Source: Rothia mucilaginosa (GTDB taxonomy: Bacteria; Actinomycetota; Actinomycetes; Actinomycetales; Micrococcaceae). Taken from it: a stretch of 64,000 nucleotides of DNA. This document shows positions 48,150 to 57,709 of this stretch, piece by piece (positions within the stretch are counted from its first letter, which is position 1; the number at the start of each line of letters is the position of its first letter). The notes beneath the pieces were generated by a model. That model was not told the origin of the DNA and did no database searches. It saw only the letters and a list, made by a program, of their open reading frames with translations. Both the position numbers and the translations under genes were made by a program. The DNA lies in the NCBI RefSeq assembly GCF_001548235.1, contig NZ_AP014938.1, positions 1,922,001-1,986,000 of the forward strand, given 5' to 3'.

Positions 48150-48177
48150 GTTGGGGTGAAATTATCCACGGAAAGTA
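48150..48177 (+). promoter_or_regulatory. Shared upstream motif, copy 1
   Basis: GTTGGGGTGAAATTATCC matches the motif GTTAGGGTGGAATTACCGAT that also precedes the second, fourth and fifth surface-protein genes. It starts 309 bp before the start of gene 1. Confidence 0.4.
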
Positions 48178-48221
48178 TCATATTTTCTTCAAACGCAATC
48201 AAAATGTAGGTTTGCCGGTGC

Positions 48222-48239
48222 TCATATGTCGACATATGA
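48222..48239 (+). promoter_or_regulatory. Perfect 18-bp palindrome
   Basis: TCATATGTCGACATATGA, 220 bp before surface-protein gene 1. It is a strong candidate operator; its TGTCGA core and CATA/TATG arms recur in the HtaA promoter at 59692-59737. Confidence 0.5.
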
Positions 48240-48458
48240 CCGCAAAACACCACAATTGGTCTGTATTAACTCTCAGCTTGAGGGGTGGTTTTATAACGAT
48301 TTCATTACAGTTGCTTAAAGTGGGCATTAAGAGGATAGAAGACTCAGGGTCGGGTGCTAGCCTTTTAGCAGTCACACCCGCATGTGAATCTGCGCGCCCT
48401 TCAAAGACGGAGGCGCACCGTGTAGGTTCACCACCGATAATTCAGAGATCGAGGAAAA

Positions 48459-50282
48459 ATGTCGAAGACTACCCGTCGCGTTTACAAGATCGCAGCTGCG
48501 GCAGCCTTTACTGCCGGTTCCGTGGCAGCAATCCCGGCAACCTTTGCGGCAGAAGCACCCGCCGATCAGCAGCAGCAGGTTGTTGATCAGAAGGCAACCG
48601 CCCAGGCTTCTTCCCTGCCTGGCGGCAACGCAACCGAGACCCCCAAGGCTGAGGCTCCGAAGACCGAAGCTCCCAAGGCTGAGGCAACCGAGGCTCCCAA
48701 GGCAGAGACCCCCAAGGCTGAGGCTCCGAAGACCGAAGCTCCTAAGGCAGAGGCAACTGAAGCACCTAAGGCTGAGGCAACCGAGGCTCCTAAGGCTGAG
48801 GCACCGAAGACCGAAGCTCCTAAGGCAGAGGCAACTGAAGCACCTAAGGCAGAGACTCCCAAGGCTGAAGCACCTAAGGCAGAGACTCCCAAGGCTGAAG
48901 CACCTAAGGCTGAGGCTACCGAGGCTCCGAAGACCGAAGCTCCTAAGGCTGAGGCAACCGAGGCTCCCAAGGCTGAGACTCCTGCCCCCACCGCTCCTGC
49001 AACCCCCGAGCCCTCCACCCCCTCCACTCCGGCACCCGAGGCAAAGCAGGCTGACCCCTCCATCGTTATCGAGGATGCTCGCTTCCCCGGTAACGCACAG
49101 CTGAACACCGTGAGCGTTGTTGGCACCGGCTTCTACGGTGAGAAGGTCAGCCCCGGCGTACAGGTCAGCATCTACGCACTGGACGCAGACAACCAGATCA
49201 CCGGTGAGGCTCTCGCTACCGTTGTGGTACCCGCAGAGCAGATTCAGGACGGCACCTTCAAGGCTTCCATTACCGTTGAGGCAAGCAAGCTGCCTGCTGG
49301 CGCATCCTACGCACTGGCTGCTGTCAGCAACCCGCAGGGTCAGCCCAACGAGAAGCTCGTGGCTATCTCCTCCTTCAAGGTCACCGAGTCTACTTCGCCC
49401 GAGGCTCCCAAGAACGAAGAGACCCCTGCGCCCGTAACCCCGGCACCCGAGGCTCCCAAGACTGAGACCCCCAAGGAAGAAACTCCTGCTCCGGAAGCAC
49501 CCAAGGCTGAGACTCCGGCACCCGAGCAGACCGAGACCCCCGCTCCTGAGGCTCCCGCGGCACCCGAGAATGCAACCCTCACCACCGAGGATGCTTCCCT
49601 GGATCCGAACGACCAGTACAACGTTCTGACCTTCAACGGCTCCGGCTTCACCCACGAGTCCGTCGCTAACGGTGTCCAGATCGCAATCTACCGTCTGGAT
49701 GCAAACGGCAACATCACTGGCGAGGCTCTGGCAACCCACGATATTCCCGCTTCTGAAATCGTGAACGGCACCTTCCGCGTCAAGGTCAGCGTTCTTGCTG
49801 AGCTGCTGCAGCCCGGTTACGCTTACGCAATGGTGGCAACCAGCGACCCCAACGGCCTGGTACACCAGGTGGCAGTCACCACCGCTACCGTGAGCGATGC
49901 GAACAACCCCGCACCGACCCTGCCGGCAGCTACCGAGGGTGACAACACCACCGTTCGCGATAATGGCGACGGCACCACCAGCGTCTTCACCGCTGAAATG
50001 CGCGAAGACGGTTCGGTTGTCGTAACCGAGACCCGTATGCCTTCTTCTCAGGCACCCAAGGCTAAGGTTGGCAACGCATCCGCTGCCACCTCCTCTAGCT
50101 CCAACGGCCACACTGTAGGTGTCTCCGGCACCAAGGGCTCGACTTCGACCTCTTCTTCGGCTTCTTCGAAGCCGCAGCTGGCTAACACCGGTGCTGAGGG
50201 TGTTGCAGGTATCGCAGGCGTTGGCGCCGCAGCTCTGATTGCTGGTGCTGCACTGATGCTCCTGCGCCGCCGCAGCCTCTAA
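48459..50282 (+). CDS. LAXTG surface protein 1, module family
   Basis: 607 aa. Sec signal peptide (MSKTTRRVYKIAAAAAFTAGSVAAIPATFA). Residues ~60-185 are tandem pentads of PKAEA/PKTEA/PKAET/TEA type, a wall-spanning stalk. Two copies of the ~100-residue module follow (about 197-310 and 373-480; the first begins IVIEDARFPGN and contains GVQVSIYALDADNQITGEALA), separated by a second Pro/Glu/Thr stalk. A Ser-rich stretch precedes the sorting signal LANTG (about 575-579), a hydrophobic helix and RRRSL. LAXTG is the motif recognised by class E sortases. Presumed cell-wall-linked adhesin or scaffold; the ligand is unknown. Strong terminator follows. Confidence 0.88.
   Translation: MSKTTRRVYKIAAAAAFTAGSVAAIPATFAAEAPADQQQQVVDQKATAQASSLPGGNATETPKAEAPKTEAPKAEATEAPKAETPKAEAPKTEAPKAEATEAPKAEATEAPKAEAPKTEAPKAEATEAPKAETPKAEAPKAETPKAEAPKAEATEAPKTEAPKAEATEAPKAETPAPTAPATPEPSTPSTPAPEAKQADPSIVIEDARFPGNAQLNTVSVVGTGFYGEKVSPGVQVSIYALDADNQITGEALATVVVPAEQIQDGTFKASITVEASKLPAGASYALAAVSNPQGQPNEKLVAISSFKVTESTSPEAPKNEETPAPVTPAPEAPKTETPKEETPAPEAPKAETPAPEQTETPAPEAPAAPENATLTTEDASLDPNDQYNVLTFNGSGFTHESVANGVQIAIYRLDANGNITGEALATHDIPASEIVNGTFRVKVSVLAELLQPGYAYAMVATSDPNGLVHQVAVTTATVSDANNPAPTLPAATEGDNTTVRDNGDGTTSVFTAEMREDGSVVVTETRMPSSQAPKAKVGNASAATSSSSNGHTVGVSGTKGSTSTSSSASSKPQLANTGAEGVAGIAGVGAAALIAGAALMLLRRRSL
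48640..49000 (+). repeat. 15-bp-based repeat array encoding the stalk
   Basis: Units such as GCTCCTAAGGCAGAG recur in register. A longer block of over 50 bp (from GCTCCGAAGACCGAAG onward) is repeated almost exactly about 80 bp apart, starting near 48726 and 48809. Stalk length could vary by recombination without frame loss. Confidence 0.85.
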
Positions 50283-50343
50283 TAGCTCAGCCTTATGGGC
50301 TAGGCTCTGAAAATCTGATGCTCACCGCAAGGTGAGTGAAACG

Positions 50344-50385
50344 AGTGCCGCCAATACTCTAGAAAGAGTGTTGGCGGCACTTTTG
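50344..50385 (+). terminator. Terminator of surface-protein gene 1
   Basis: A 17-bp stem with one G-T pair (AGTGCCGCCAATACTCT with AGAGTGTTGGCGGCACT), 4-nt loop, then TTTT. Confidence 0.92.
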
Positions 50386-50907
50386 CGTGTCAGTAGTTAT
50401 GCGTGCTAGTAGATTTGCGTGCCAGCGGTTTTGCTGAGCTGTTCTGCTGGGCTACTTTGAGTCTGAGCGAGGGCGTGTGCGGCAAAGTGTGTGTTGCAGG
50501 CTGGGGGAGGGGTGTGGGTGTTCCCTTCCGTGTTGGGGTGCAGACATGTTGGGGTGCAGGGCGGTGCGGTGGTGTGGTTCTGCGGAGGTTTTTATTGGGC
50601 AATTATTGGTATGCACGTTTTTAGTGAATGCGCCGGGAAAAGCGGTGTGACCTGCTATTTTTTCACTTAAAAGAAATAAATTAAATGCATGAATGTGCAG
50701 AATATTTTTATCTCAAATCCGTTAAAACTGCATATGCATGCAATAAAACCTTGAGCCTCAAGGGAGAGTTGAGAAATTTTACCTAGTCCATGCAGTTTGA
50801 ATGCTCTTGATGCTGTTCCGAAGAGTAAAAAATATTCTGTGTGGGTTATTGCACAGGAAAACACTTGGAAGGTAAAGCGGATTTACCGCAATAAACGCAA
50901 AAGTATT
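50386..50907. other. Intergenic before surface-protein gene 2
   Basis: About 520 bp with no gene. The first half is GT-rich with a repeated GTTGGGGTGCAG (about 50534-50560); the second half is AT-rich with a GCATATGC/TGCATGCA palindromic cluster at about 50728-50742 and an inverted repeat GGTAAA/TTTACC at about 50871-50887. Confidence 0.4.
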
Positions 50908-50934
50908 GTTAGTGTGGAATTACCGATAAATAGA
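50908..50934 (+). promoter_or_regulatory. Shared upstream motif, copy 2
   Basis: GTTAGTGTGGAATTACCGAT followed by AAATAGA; the ACCGATAAATAGA part is identical in copy 5 at 57724-57736. It starts 178 bp before the ATG of gene 2. Confidence 0.5.
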
Positions 50935-51085
50935 GCGATTCCCTTCGCGGTAACTTCCACCATTACATGAACGTTATGACTAGTCCGTACGTTATAGCGT
51001 TCAATCCCGAAGAGGCACCTGTCCACCTTCGATCCGTGGCACCCTCCGGAGGGTATCGTTCACACTCACAGAAAAGGTGTGTTCC

Positions 51086-53080
51086 ATGCCCGAACCCGCT
51101 CACTCAAAAACTCGTGCAACAGCCGCTATTGCTGCTTCCGTCCTGTCCGTCACCGGTGTTGGTGCTGCGCACGCAGATGTGCAGGTGCAGAATACTGGAG
51201 GGGTGGCTTCAGCGACCACGGTGGAGTCTGATAATCCTCCCTCCGAGGAAGATGTAACCCCCATCGAAAACGTTGCTACCCAGAATTCCCCGCAGGTGTA
51301 CGTAGAGCAGGGCGTTGTCATTAACCCCGCACGCTCCCAGAGCATCACCGTCAGTGGTGAAGGCTTCACCGGCGGCCCTGTTGAGCGTTACGGCGTGGCG
51401 GTCTACGTGAGCGAATACCGCCAGTACCCCCTCTACGCGTTGGCTCGCGGCTCCGCCGTAGCGATGACCCTCGTACCCGAACTCGACGTGGAGGGTGGTC
51501 GCTTCAGCACCCAGCTGACCCTGCCCGCAGGCACCCTCGACCCCAACCAGCAGTACGTCGTCGCGACCGCAGTGGTTGACCCCGGCAAGGGCTACGCAAC
51601 GGAGGATCCCTCCTACAACTCCTCTGCACCCTTGGAGCTGCTGCCTGCAGACACTCAGAATGAGCCGCTCAACGCTCAGATTCTTTCGGGTCAGTTGGAA
51701 ATCCCGCAGGAAAAGAACCTTGTCGTCTACAAGGTCACCGGTCTGGGTGAGGCGCAGGCTTTCGAGGTGATGACCTATGCCTATGCTCTGGATAGTCAGG
51801 GTAACCGCATCCTGCTCGCTGCCTCTCCCGCACGTGCCGACGTTATGAACGGCACCCTCTTGGATGGCATTGAGGTGCCCGGGTCCAGGTTGGAAGAAGT
51901 GCAGGCTGTTCACGAAGATCTGCGCTATGTGCTCAGCGTTGAAATCGCGCCCTCTGCGGCTAATGGTTATACCGCCCAGGAAGTTGAGGTTCCCTTCATG
52001 AATGGTTGGAATGCACAGAATGGCTCCGCTCCGGTTGCTACCGCTGAGCGCGCAATGGCGGAGCAGGCACAGTCTGAGAAGAAGCAGTCTGAAGAGGATG
52101 TACAGTCCGAGCAGAGCGCCCAGGCTGAGTCTGCACAGGTTGAGTCTGGTCAGGCTGCCTCGAATGCCCAGTCTGAGCAGGCGGTTGCCGTGAGCCCCGT
52201 CGAGCAGTTCGATCGCGTACTGCCCGAGGATGATCCGCGCCGCCACTACGACCTGCCGCGCAACACCGTCTTTGACCGCGTCCATGACACCACCGAAGAA
52301 CAGAACAACACCTCTAACCCCGTGATGACCGCCCGCCTGCACGTAGAAGAAACCGTAGTTCCCGAAAACGACTCCGAGAAGGCTCTGACCGTGCGCGGCG
52401 AGGGTTTCACTGGCGTCAGCTCGGTACACCTGATGGTTAGTGCTGTCGACGAATACGGTGTGGCACGCGATGGCGTAATTGCCTCGGCTGATGTCTCTGA
52501 GATTGACGCCTCCGGTGCTTTTACTGCCCAGGTGCAGATTCCCGGCTCGGAGCTCAAGCCCGGCACTACCTACCGTGTGAGTGCTGTGGCGGAGGATGAG
52601 CAGGGCACCGTGCGCATGGTCAACGGTGGCTTCACTGTTGAGCGCGATAGTGTGGATAACGTGCCTGCAACCCCTGAGGCGTCGGAGTCTGAAAGCTCTG
52701 CGCCTGAGGTTAATGCGCCTGATGCTACCGCGCCTGCTGAGGCTACCGCTCCTGCGGCAGATCAGCAGAAGGCGGGGGAGAGCGCTACCGACCAGAAGGA
52801 TGATACTTCGGTTCCGGTTCAGAATACCGGTGCTCAGGATGCGTCCGCTCAGAAGGTCGAAGCTCAGGAGGTTGAACCGCAGAAGAGTGGCGAGCAGAAG
52901 GCGCAGGCCTCTGGTTCTCAGAAGGTTGCCGCTGGTGCCCAGCAGAAGCGTGAGCAGTTGGCGGCTACCGGCGCCTCCAATATGCTGGTCATTAGCGCTG
53001 CTGGATCGCTGTCACTGCTTGCCGGTATGCGTTTGAGCCGCCGTCGCCGTAGTGAGATGCAGCTCAGTTCTCGCCGCTAA
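51086..53080 (+). CDS. LAXTG surface protein 2, module family
   Basis: 664 aa from ATG at 51086 behind AAAAGG; a GTG at 51077 in the same frame is too close to the ribosome site. Signal peptide MPEPAHSKTRATAAIAASVLSVTGVGAAHA. Three modules: about 70-180 (YVEQGVVINPARSQSITV), 195-305 (LNAQILSGQLEIPQEKNLVV) and 413-515 (RLHVEETVVPENDSEKALTV). A Gln/Ser/Glu-rich linker (about 320-375) and a Pro/Glu/Ala then Gln-rich stalk (535-630) separate them. The sorting signal is LAATG, hydrophobic helix, then RRRR and a short tail. Probable wall-anchored protein; strong terminator follows. Confidence 0.87.
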   Translation: MPEPAHSKTRATAAIAASVLSVTGVGAAHADVQVQNTGGVASATTVESDNPPSEEDVTPIENVATQNSPQVYVEQGVVINPARSQSITVSGEGFTGGPVERYGVAVYVSEYRQYPLYALARGSAVAMTLVPELDVEGGRFSTQLTLPAGTLDPNQQYVVATAVVDPGKGYATEDPSYNSSAPLELLPADTQNEPLNAQILSGQLEIPQEKNLVVYKVTGLGEAQAFEVMTYAYALDSQGNRILLAASPARADVMNGTLLDGIEVPGSRLEEVQAVHEDLRYVLSVEIAPSAANGYTAQEVEVPFMNGWNAQNGSAPVATAERAMAEQAQSEKKQSEEDVQSEQSAQAESAQVESGQAASNAQSEQAVAVSPVEQFDRVLPEDDPRRHYDLPRNTVFDRVHDTTEEQNNTSNPVMTARLHVEETVVPENDSEKALTVRGEGFTGVSSVHLMVSAVDEYGVARDGVIASADVSEIDASGAFTAQVQIPGSELKPGTTYRVSAVAEDEQGTVRMVNGGFTVERDSVDNVPATPEASESESSAPEVNAPDATAPAEATAPAADQQKAGESATDQKDDTSVPVQNTGAQDASAQKVEAQEVEPQKSGEQKAQASGSQKVAAGAQQKREQLAATGASNMLVISAAGSLSLLAGMRLSRRRRSEMQLSSRR

Positions 53081-53120
53081 AACAGGTCAATTATTGCCCC
53101 ACTAGGCAAAACATGCACAT

Positions 53121-53172
53121 AGATGTAGGGATGTCCGAAATGCAAGATTCGGGCATCCCTACATCTTTAACT
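53121..53172 (+). terminator. Terminator of surface-protein gene 2
   Basis: A perfect 13-bp stem (AGATGTAGGGATG with CATCCCTACATCT), inner CCGAA/TTCGG, then TTTAACTTTTT. Confidence 0.92.
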
Positions 53173-53376
53173 TTTTCTAAGGTTATACCTATAATTTAGA
53201 GTGCTGTCATAGACGGTACTATCACTCTTACCACCCCGTTCACCCGGGGTAGGAGTCGCTGTGAAGCGCCTCCCGGTCACCGATATCAGAGAACCGTTAT
53301 TCTGCGCCTACTTCCGACCTTTGGGCGCAGGAGTCACACAACGATTCATCACACTCACTCACGAAAATAGGTGACC
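53173..53376 (+). promoter_or_regulatory. Leader of surface-protein gene 3
   Basis: CCTATAATTTAG at about 53185-53196 contains a consensus -10 (TATAAT). The transcribed part can form GGAGTCGCT/AGCGCCTCC (about 53251-53272) and TGCGCC/GGGCGCA (about 53303-53329). This is the one paralogue without the GTTAGGG...ACCGAT motif, although CACCGATATCAGAGA occurs at about 53278-53292. Confidence 0.45.
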
Positions 53377-55215
53377 ATGTTTTCCACGCAGCGTTCCTGC
53401 CGCGGCGCGGCGCTAGTAGCGTCTGCCGCCCTCGGTTTGGGCGGCTCCGTCGCGCCTGCAACTCTGGCCCCCGCTACCTTCGCATCTGCCGCTTATGCGC
53501 AGACTCAGCTGTCTCCGAAGCCTGAACTTCCCATTACTGTTGCCGCCGACGTCGTTCAGCACAGCATCACCTTGGATCTGCTGGCTCAGACTAGCGACTA
53601 CACTCTCCTGCAGGTCAGCGGTGTAACTTCCCTGGATCAGGTGAAGGTTCGCCTGTCTGCCATCTCCGTTGAGGATGGCATTGTCGCCACTATGACCGTA
53701 CCTGATGCTCAGCTGACTGCCTCAAAGAATGAAGAAGGCAACATGGAGCTGAGCATTCACCAGCGCCTCAATGTTGAGCAGCCGTACATGGTCGAAATTG
53801 AGAATCTAAGCAACGGCGAGACTGTCTCCGTTGAGTTTATGCCTGAGCATGGTGTAACAGCCGATGAGATTATGGCTAGCCGCCAGAACATTTTCTTCCC
53901 CGACACCCCCGGTGTTCCCCGCGCTAACCGCGTGGAGGCGAACCCCGCCCCCGAGGTGTCCCTGAGCCCCAGCGCATCCCCGAGTGCCGCGAAGGATAGC
54001 CCGCGCCCGACGGTTGCCCCGGCACCTTCTGAGGCGCCGTCTGCTTCGCAGAGCGCTTCGGCACGTCCTTCCGCGAGTGCATCTGCTAGCGCCTCGGCGA
54101 ATGCGTCGGCGAGTGCATCCGCGAGCGCGTCTGCCAGTGCTTCTGCCTCGGCGAGCTCTTCTGCTGATGATGCGGCGCCTGCTGAGGTGACCGAGGACCG
54201 CCTGCTGGTGCACTCCCGCTCTGATCAGGCTCCCGCGGAGACCCGCGAGGCGACCCTGGAAATTTCTACCGCAGAACTGCGCGGTTCGGATGAGGTGCAG
54301 CCGATTAGCGTGCGCGCTAAGAACGTGGCGGAGAGCGGCTTGGGTTATGACGTGATGGTCTTTGAAATGCCTGCCGACGGTGGTGCCGTGGGTTCGCCGC
54401 TGGCGACCACGCATGTGAGCCCTCAGCAGGTGGCTGATGCTTCTTTCTCTGCTGATTTGAAGGTTCCCGGCACTTCTTTGAATGCGGGTAAGCGCTACCG
54501 TGTGGTTGTGGTGGGTGGTGACTCCACTGAGGAGCTGAAGCTCATGGCGACCAGCACTTTTGGTGTGAGCGTGATTCAGCGTGCTGTTCCTGTTGATCCG
54601 GCTCCGAGGCATACGAATACTGTTGTTCGCCCGCTGGCCCCGGTGATTTCTGAGGCGAATCAGCGGGTGAGCCCTTCGGCTCCTTCGGGCTATGTGAGCC
54701 CTGCGGGCTCTTCAGATGCCTCTGCAGACGCTCAGGGTTTGGTGACTGATTCTGTCGCTAAGATTCCGTCGGCGGATGGCGCTCTGGGCTATATTATGCA
54801 GGCGCAGCAGTCTGCGCGTGCGATTACCGCGCAGGCTCGTAGTTCTGTGGCTGAGACTGCGGTGGTTCCTTCGACGCTGGTGATGTCTGGTTATGCGGTG
54901 ATGCTGCCCGGTCGTACCGTGGTGAACCTGTTGGGTTACCAGCCTCTTGAGGGGGAGACGGTGACTGTTTCTTCGCCGCAGGAGAATGCGGGTGCTGCGG
55001 GTTCGGGTAGCTTCTATACGCGTAGCTCGAAGTCGCGCGGTGATTCTTCCGGTTCGAAGCTGGAGGCGAGCGCCCAGGATAACGGCCCTCTGCCGGAGGG
55101 TACCTTGCCGCTGAGTATTGCCCTGCTGGGGTCGGTTGCCTTTGTGGGTACTGCTGTGGCGGTTAATGTGTATCGTCGTCGCCTTGAGGGCGCTGAGGAG
55201 CTGGGAGCTGAGTAG
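53377..55215 (+). CDS. Membrane-anchored surface protein 3, module family
   Basis: 612 aa from ATG at 53377; a GTG at 53371 lies inside the ribosome site. Signal peptide MFSTQRSCRGAALVASAALG...AAYA. First module about 45-155 (ITVAADVVQHSITLDLLAQ); then a Pro/Ser linker and a Ser-Ala tract (about 225-265); second module about 285-395 (GYDVMVFEMPADGGAVGSPLATTHVSPQQV); a long Ser/Ala-rich stretch to about 570; then a single membrane helix (LSIALLGSVAFVGTAVAVNVY), RRR and an acidic tail. There is no LAXTG/LPXTG; LPEGT just before the helix could be a scrambled remnant. Probably membrane-anchored rather than wall-linked. Confidence 0.85.
   Translation: MFSTQRSCRGAALVASAALGLGGSVAPATLAPATFASAAYAQTQLSPKPELPITVAADVVQHSITLDLLAQTSDYTLLQVSGVTSLDQVKVRLSAISVEDGIVATMTVPDAQLTASKNEEGNMELSIHQRLNVEQPYMVEIENLSNGETVSVEFMPEHGVTADEIMASRQNIFFPDTPGVPRANRVEANPAPEVSLSPSASPSAAKDSPRPTVAPAPSEAPSASQSASARPSASASASASANASASASASASASASASASSSADDAAPAEVTEDRLLVHSRSDQAPAETREATLEISTAELRGSDEVQPISVRAKNVAESGLGYDVMVFEMPADGGAVGSPLATTHVSPQQVADASFSADLKVPGTSLNAGKRYRVVVVGGDSTEELKLMATSTFGVSVIQRAVPVDPAPRHTNTVVRPLAPVISEANQRVSPSAPSGYVSPAGSSDASADAQGLVTDSVAKIPSADGALGYIMQAQQSARAITAQARSSVAETAVVPSTLVMSGYAVMLPGRTVVNLLGYQPLEGETVTVSSPQENAGAAGSGSFYTRSSKSRGDSSGSKLEASAQDNGPLPEGTLPLSIALLGSVAFVGTAVAVNVYRRRLEGAEELGAE
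54050..54165 (+). repeat. Ser-Ala codon repeat tract
   Basis: Alternating Ser and Ala codons (GCGAGTGCATCT-like 12-bp units) encode about 38 residues of the linker of protein 3. Mixed synonymous codons imply age or selection against perfect repeats. Confidence 0.8.
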
Positions 55216-55595
55216 CCCTGCTTGAGTAGTTCCAGCTTCTGGATCTTCGCGCGTGAGGCGTGTGTGACTCTCTGTGGGGGAGTCGTTGAGTGGGAGGCGC
55301 TCTGCCGGGTGCGTGCTGATGGGGTGCGTGTTCGGTGGGGCGCCTTCTGCGTGCCTGGTTGTCTGTGTACCTGGATGTCGACCCTGTTGTGTGGTGGTCT
55401 GTTGCGCTTTGGCCTGTTGTGCCTTGGGGCGGTGTAAAAAATCTCTTTTTCGTGCACTTGTGGGAATATTTATGGCATTCGAATTTTGCGTTATTTATAT
55501 CTCAGTAAAGTATTTAATTCCCTTTTATTTCGGCAATTGTTGCGGCATAAAGTTTTAGCACATGAATGCAATGCAACATTTAGTGCAATATCTAT
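55216..55595. other. Intergenic before surface-protein gene 4
   Basis: About 380 bp without a gene: a GC/GT-rich first half and an AT-rich second half from 55440. No terminator hairpin is evident after gene 3, so read-through toward gene 4 is possible. Confidence 0.35.
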
Positions 55596-55620
55596 GTTAG
55601 GCTGGGATATAACCGACGTA
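55596..55620 (+). promoter_or_regulatory. Shared upstream motif, copy 4
   Basis: GTTAGGCTGGGATATAACCGA, 106 bp before gene 4, matches the GTTAGGGTGGAATTACCGAT motif with a one-base insertion. Confidence 0.45.
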
Positions 55621-55701
55621 CTGGTGCGCAAATACCTGGATAGAAACACCGGCTTGTGGTGAGCCTTCCCTAGTCCACGCTTTGCGTCTACATCGATTGA
55701 A

Positions 55702-57549
55702 ATGGCACACATGACTATCACTCGACTTCCGAAACGCATTCATGCTCTTTCGCTTGCTGCCGCTCTAGGCGCAAGCGCTTTTGTGCTTCCTGGCGCCTCC
55801 GCAACCGAGGCTGAAGCAATTAATGTGAATGATTGTCTGGCGGCTCTAGTTAATAACGAATTTGATTCGAGTTGCCCTTATGAAGACCTTGAAATTGAGG
55901 TCGATACCATCGAAATTCGCGTGCAGTCCATTAAGGATGGCAAAGCGACCCTGAAGCTTGCACCCCTTTACGAGGGTGGCTATGTGGGTGACGCATCCAA
56001 GGTCTACTTGGTGTTGCAGTACTACAGCACCACCGGCGCGGTGCTCGGATCTGACACCTACGAGCCGTCTGCCCTGCAGGTCGAGCGCGCTGATGACGGC
56101 ACAATGCTCGTCACCTTTGAGATGCCGCAGACGCCCCAGGAAGGCTACTACTCCATTAGTGCCATGGATCTGATGACCTCCGACGCGGGTTACGGCGAAT
56201 TCATGATTTCTGGAGGCTCCCTCGCACCGCACACTATTCCCGTTGAAGATGACTCTGACGAGGTTATGGTGGATAAGGTGGATAAGAAGGAGAGTGCCCA
56301 CCATGTGCCGACCATTGATGAGCTGAAGGCGCTGGAGAAGCTCCGTGAAGAGGAGCAGAAGAACCAGCAGGCTGCAGATCAGAAGGGTAGCAAGGATAGG
56401 GTCAAGGTAGAGATTCCCTCTGATTCTTCTGAGCAGCCGAACCTTGAAACCCACACTCAGAAGCTGGAACAGGTCCCCGGCGGATCGACCTCTTCTCGTG
56501 ATACTCAGACCCTGAGCGTTTCGGAACTGAAGGTTGCGTATGCTGAGGTTCGCTCTGATAAGGAAACCAAGCCGGTGACCATCAGTGCAGAGCGCCTGCC
56601 CGCAAACGCGGCTGGCTACGACCTGATTGTGGTTGAAACCGATATGAGTGGCAACCACAAGGGCGATGCGCTGTCCATTACGCACATCAGCTCTAATCGC
56701 ATCGTCAATGGCGCGTTCAAGGAAGAGATTGGTATGCCCGGTTCTCTGTTGAAGACCGGCTCGGTGTACACCGCTTACCTAGTCCGTGCGGACGATACTG
56801 AGTACGCGGAAGAAGTTGTCTCGGTGCGATTCAAAGTCAGCGGTGAGGCGACCGGTAGCGCAACCTCCTCGACGAAGGATGAGATGCCCAGCCAGGATGC
56901 CAACGCATCGCTCACGCCCAGCACTAATGCGGCAGAGTCGACCGGCGCTACTCAGGGTAGCTCCTCCTCGGCTACTAGCTCCGTCTCGACCCGCTCTGAT
57001 GCAACCCAGTCGGGCTCAGGCCAGTCTGCCACGAGTGCACCCCGCTCCACTCTGGATGCGGTGAGCGCCATGTCCAAGGCAAAGGAAGCGAAGGCGGAGC
57101 GTCAGCGTCAGGCCCTTCTGGCTTTGGCTCAGGCACGTACGATAAGTCCGCGTTCGGCTTTTGAACCGACCCGCACTAACCAGATTTCGGCGTACAGCTC
57201 GGGGTCTGACCCGGCGTCGATCGCTGTTGCTGCGAACATGGATGCTCTGACGGATGAAGAAAAAGCGGCGTCGGCAGCTTCTGGTAGTGGCAATAAGGGT
57301 TTCACTCCCGTGGTTCACTCCGAGTCTAATACTCGTTCCGCGACGGTGAACTCGAACGTCACCCAGGTGCACTCCAACGCGAATGCTGATCGTCAGGATG
57401 GCGTGAAGGCTGTAGCTTCCGCAGCATCTCCTGCTGGTGAAGAGGTTGCGCAGCACGGTGTAGCTTTCTGGGTTCTTGGAGGCGCCGGCTTGATGCTGGT
57501 GGTTGGTGCCGCGTGGATGGCTCACCGTAGGGGAGTCCTCGGCGGCTAA
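55702..57549 (+). CDS. Membrane-anchored surface protein 4, module family
   Basis: 615 aa; ATG 55702, or ATG 55711 (MTITRLPKRIHALSLAAALGASAFVLPGASA), with no clear ribosome site for either. Signal peptide; a short segment with two Cys (DCLAALVNNEFDSSC), probably a disulfide. First module about 50-175 (IEIRVQSIKDGKATLKLAP); a charged Lys/Glu/Gln linker (195-265); second module about 270-385 (GYDLIVVETDMSGNHKGDALSITHIS). A Ser/Thr-rich stalk follows, then VAQHG where LAQTG would be expected, a membrane helix (VLGGAGLMLVVGAAWMA) and HRRGVLGG. The sorting motif has thus lost its Leu and Thr; membrane retention is expected. Confidence 0.85.
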   Translation: MAHMTITRLPKRIHALSLAAALGASAFVLPGASATEAEAINVNDCLAALVNNEFDSSCPYEDLEIEVDTIEIRVQSIKDGKATLKLAPLYEGGYVGDASKVYLVLQYYSTTGAVLGSDTYEPSALQVERADDGTMLVTFEMPQTPQEGYYSISAMDLMTSDAGYGEFMISGGSLAPHTIPVEDDSDEVMVDKVDKKESAHHVPTIDELKALEKLREEEQKNQQAADQKGSKDRVKVEIPSDSSEQPNLETHTQKLEQVPGGSTSSRDTQTLSVSELKVAYAEVRSDKETKPVTISAERLPANAAGYDLIVVETDMSGNHKGDALSITHISSNRIVNGAFKEEIGMPGSLLKTGSVYTAYLVRADDTEYAEEVVSVRFKVSGEATGSATSSTKDEMPSQDANASLTPSTNAAESTGATQGSSSSATSSVSTRSDATQSGSGQSATSAPRSTLDAVSAMSKAKEAKAERQRQALLALAQARTISPRSAFEPTRTNQISAYSSGSDPASIAVAANMDALTDEEKAASAASGSGNKGFTPVVHSESNTRSATVNSNVTQVHSNANADRQDGVKAVASAASPAGEEVAQHGVAFWVLGGAGLMLVVGAAWMAHRRGVLGG

Positions 57550-57614
57550 TGCTCCTCATCAGTGCTTTTTGAAGGCTCTGTATATGATGTTCTTTGTTTT
57601 ATGAGGAATGTTCG

Positions 57615-57646
57615 CCCCCGCTATCTGTAGACGCAGATAGCGGGGG
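57615..57646 (+). terminator. Hairpin after surface-protein gene 4
   Basis: A perfect 13-bp stem (CCCCCGCTATCTG with CAGATAGCGGGGG), 6-nt loop, with only TAATT after it. Confidence 0.7.
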
Positions 57647-57709
57647 TAATTCGTATGTTCAGGGTGTTCAAAAAAACTCTACCTCGCATGAATAAACCTT
57701 AAGGTTCGT

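Larger units (their letters stand above)
48002..48458. other. Long leader of surface-protein gene 1
   Basis: About 460 bp without a gene. Besides the motif and palindrome, the last 110 bp can fold: CGGGTG/CACCCG at about 48353-48382 and an imperfect TGCGCGCC/GGCGCA at about 48389-48416. The ribosome site is GAGGAAAA before ATG 48459. Confidence 0.4.

Noticed and set aside
48640..49000. Repeat array considered as CRISPR
   Set aside because: Repeats are in-frame 15-bp codon units within a protein stalk with no unique spacers.
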